From positions 372,001 through 436,000 of the forward strand of contig NZ_JAUFQG010000006.1 of the NCBI RefSeq assembly GCF_030409605.1: a DNA stretch of 64,000 nucleotides. Reading direction: 5' to 3'. Source of the stretch: Simiduia curdlanivorans (GTDB lineage Bacteria > Pseudomonadota > Gammaproteobacteria > Pseudomonadales > Cellvibrionaceae). Of this stretch, positions 63,708 to 64,000 are shown piece after piece. The notes under the pieces were generated by a model that made no database searches, was not told where the DNA came from, and saw only the letters and a program-made list of their open reading frames with translations. Position 1 is the stretch's first letter. Every line of letters begins with the position of its first letter. The position numbers were made by a program, and so were the translations under genes.

Positions 63708-64000
63708 ATGATAAAAGTTATTACGCTCTTACTCGTTGGTATGGTGCCAACACTGGCCCAAGCCGCCTGTGTCATTTTACTGCACGGTCTCGCCCGTTCA
63801 CCCAGCTCTATGGAAAGCCTTGAACAGGCGCTCACCAGCGAGGGGTTTAAGGCCGTAAATCTTGGTTACCCATCGCGCCAATTTGCCATTGATGAACTTG
63901 CAGAACTTGCCATTACACCCGCACTTGAACATTGCGCTAAAGAGGATGACATTCATTTTGTCACCCACTCCTTGGGTGGCATTTTGGTGCGCCAATACTT
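63708..64000 (+). CDS. Secreted alpha/beta hydrolase (lipase-like), N-terminal part
   Basis: 97 complete codons before the window ends; the C-terminus is missing. Signal peptide MIKVITLLLVGMVPTLAQA, cleaved before ACVIL. The mature start VILLHGLARSPSSM has the oxyanion-hole HG motif, and FVTHSLGGILVRQY holds the nucleophile elbow with the family's Ser in THSLGG. It resembles class 2 lipase/esterase-like or PGAP1-like hydrolases; the substrate is unknown. An in-frame ATG at 63693 would add five residues; neither start has a strong ribosome site. Confidence 0.82.
   Translation, partial: MIKVITLLLVGMVPTLAQAACVILLHGLARSPSSMESLEQALTSEGFKAVNLGYPSRQFAIDELAELAITPALEHCAKEDDIHFVTHSLGGILVRQY

Overview
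The window reads as chromosomal DNA of a marine-type gammaproteobacterium. The housekeeping genes (RlmA, TadA, PurU, Fpr beside a FinR-like LysR regulator, an AlkK-type acyl-CoA ligase) are of gammaproteobacterial type. A lipoprotein with long Ser/Gln-rich stretches recalls the Saccharophagus/Teredinibacter/Cellvibrio group. This placement is inference, because no rRNA or other phylogenetic marker is present. No tRNA, rRNA, CRISPR array, insertion sequence or prophage was seen.

Region 1 (1-7493, minus strand) is a two-partner secretion locus preceded by a Ser/Thr kinase. The order of transcription is a membrane kinase with an FGE-sulfatase-type ectodomain, a TpsB outer-membrane transporter split in two at a seven-G tract, and the N-terminal 961 codons of a TpsA exoprotein that runs off the window.

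Region 2 (7817-31976) is a complete type VI secretion locus. A plus-strand unit carries tagH-tssJ-tssK-tssL-tssM-tagF-tssA-tssB-tssC-a second tssC-like gene-tssE-tssF-tssG-tssH and ends at a strong bidirectional terminator. A converging minus-strand unit carries hcp, vgrG, a DUF6931-like gene, PAAR and a two-domain protein of unknown function. All thirteen Tss core components plus PAAR are present. Kinase, FHA protein and TssL carry similar D-[KRS]-T-x-[FVM] motifs that may form a phosphothreonine signalling circuit; no PppA-type phosphatase is in the window.

Region 3 (32422-46596) is ordinary chromosome: a DUF2339 membrane protein, tadA, rlmA, a DUF1653 gene, fpr and its divergent LysR regulator, a coiled-coil protein, an Lrp/AsnC regulator with an NhaC antiporter, an aminotransferase, purU, a class I glutamine-amidotransferase hydrolase, a DUF924 gene and an MFS transporter.

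Region 4 (47035-61825, plus strand) is a tightly packed run of thirteen genes and the best candidate for an undescribed system. It combines an ExbB/TolQ/MotA-type channel, two von Willebrand A proteins whose N-terminal membrane helix looks like ExbD/TolR, a TPR protein ending in a TonB-C-like domain, a five-repeat PEGA protein with an FGE-type domain, a TPR membrane protein, several lipoproteins, a cytoplasmic protein with an FHA-like tail and an M48 metallopeptidase. I infer an ion-motive-force-driven envelope machine.

Region 5 (61978-64000) holds an AlkK-type acyl-CoA ligase, a terminator and the start of a secreted alpha/beta hydrolase cut by the window end.
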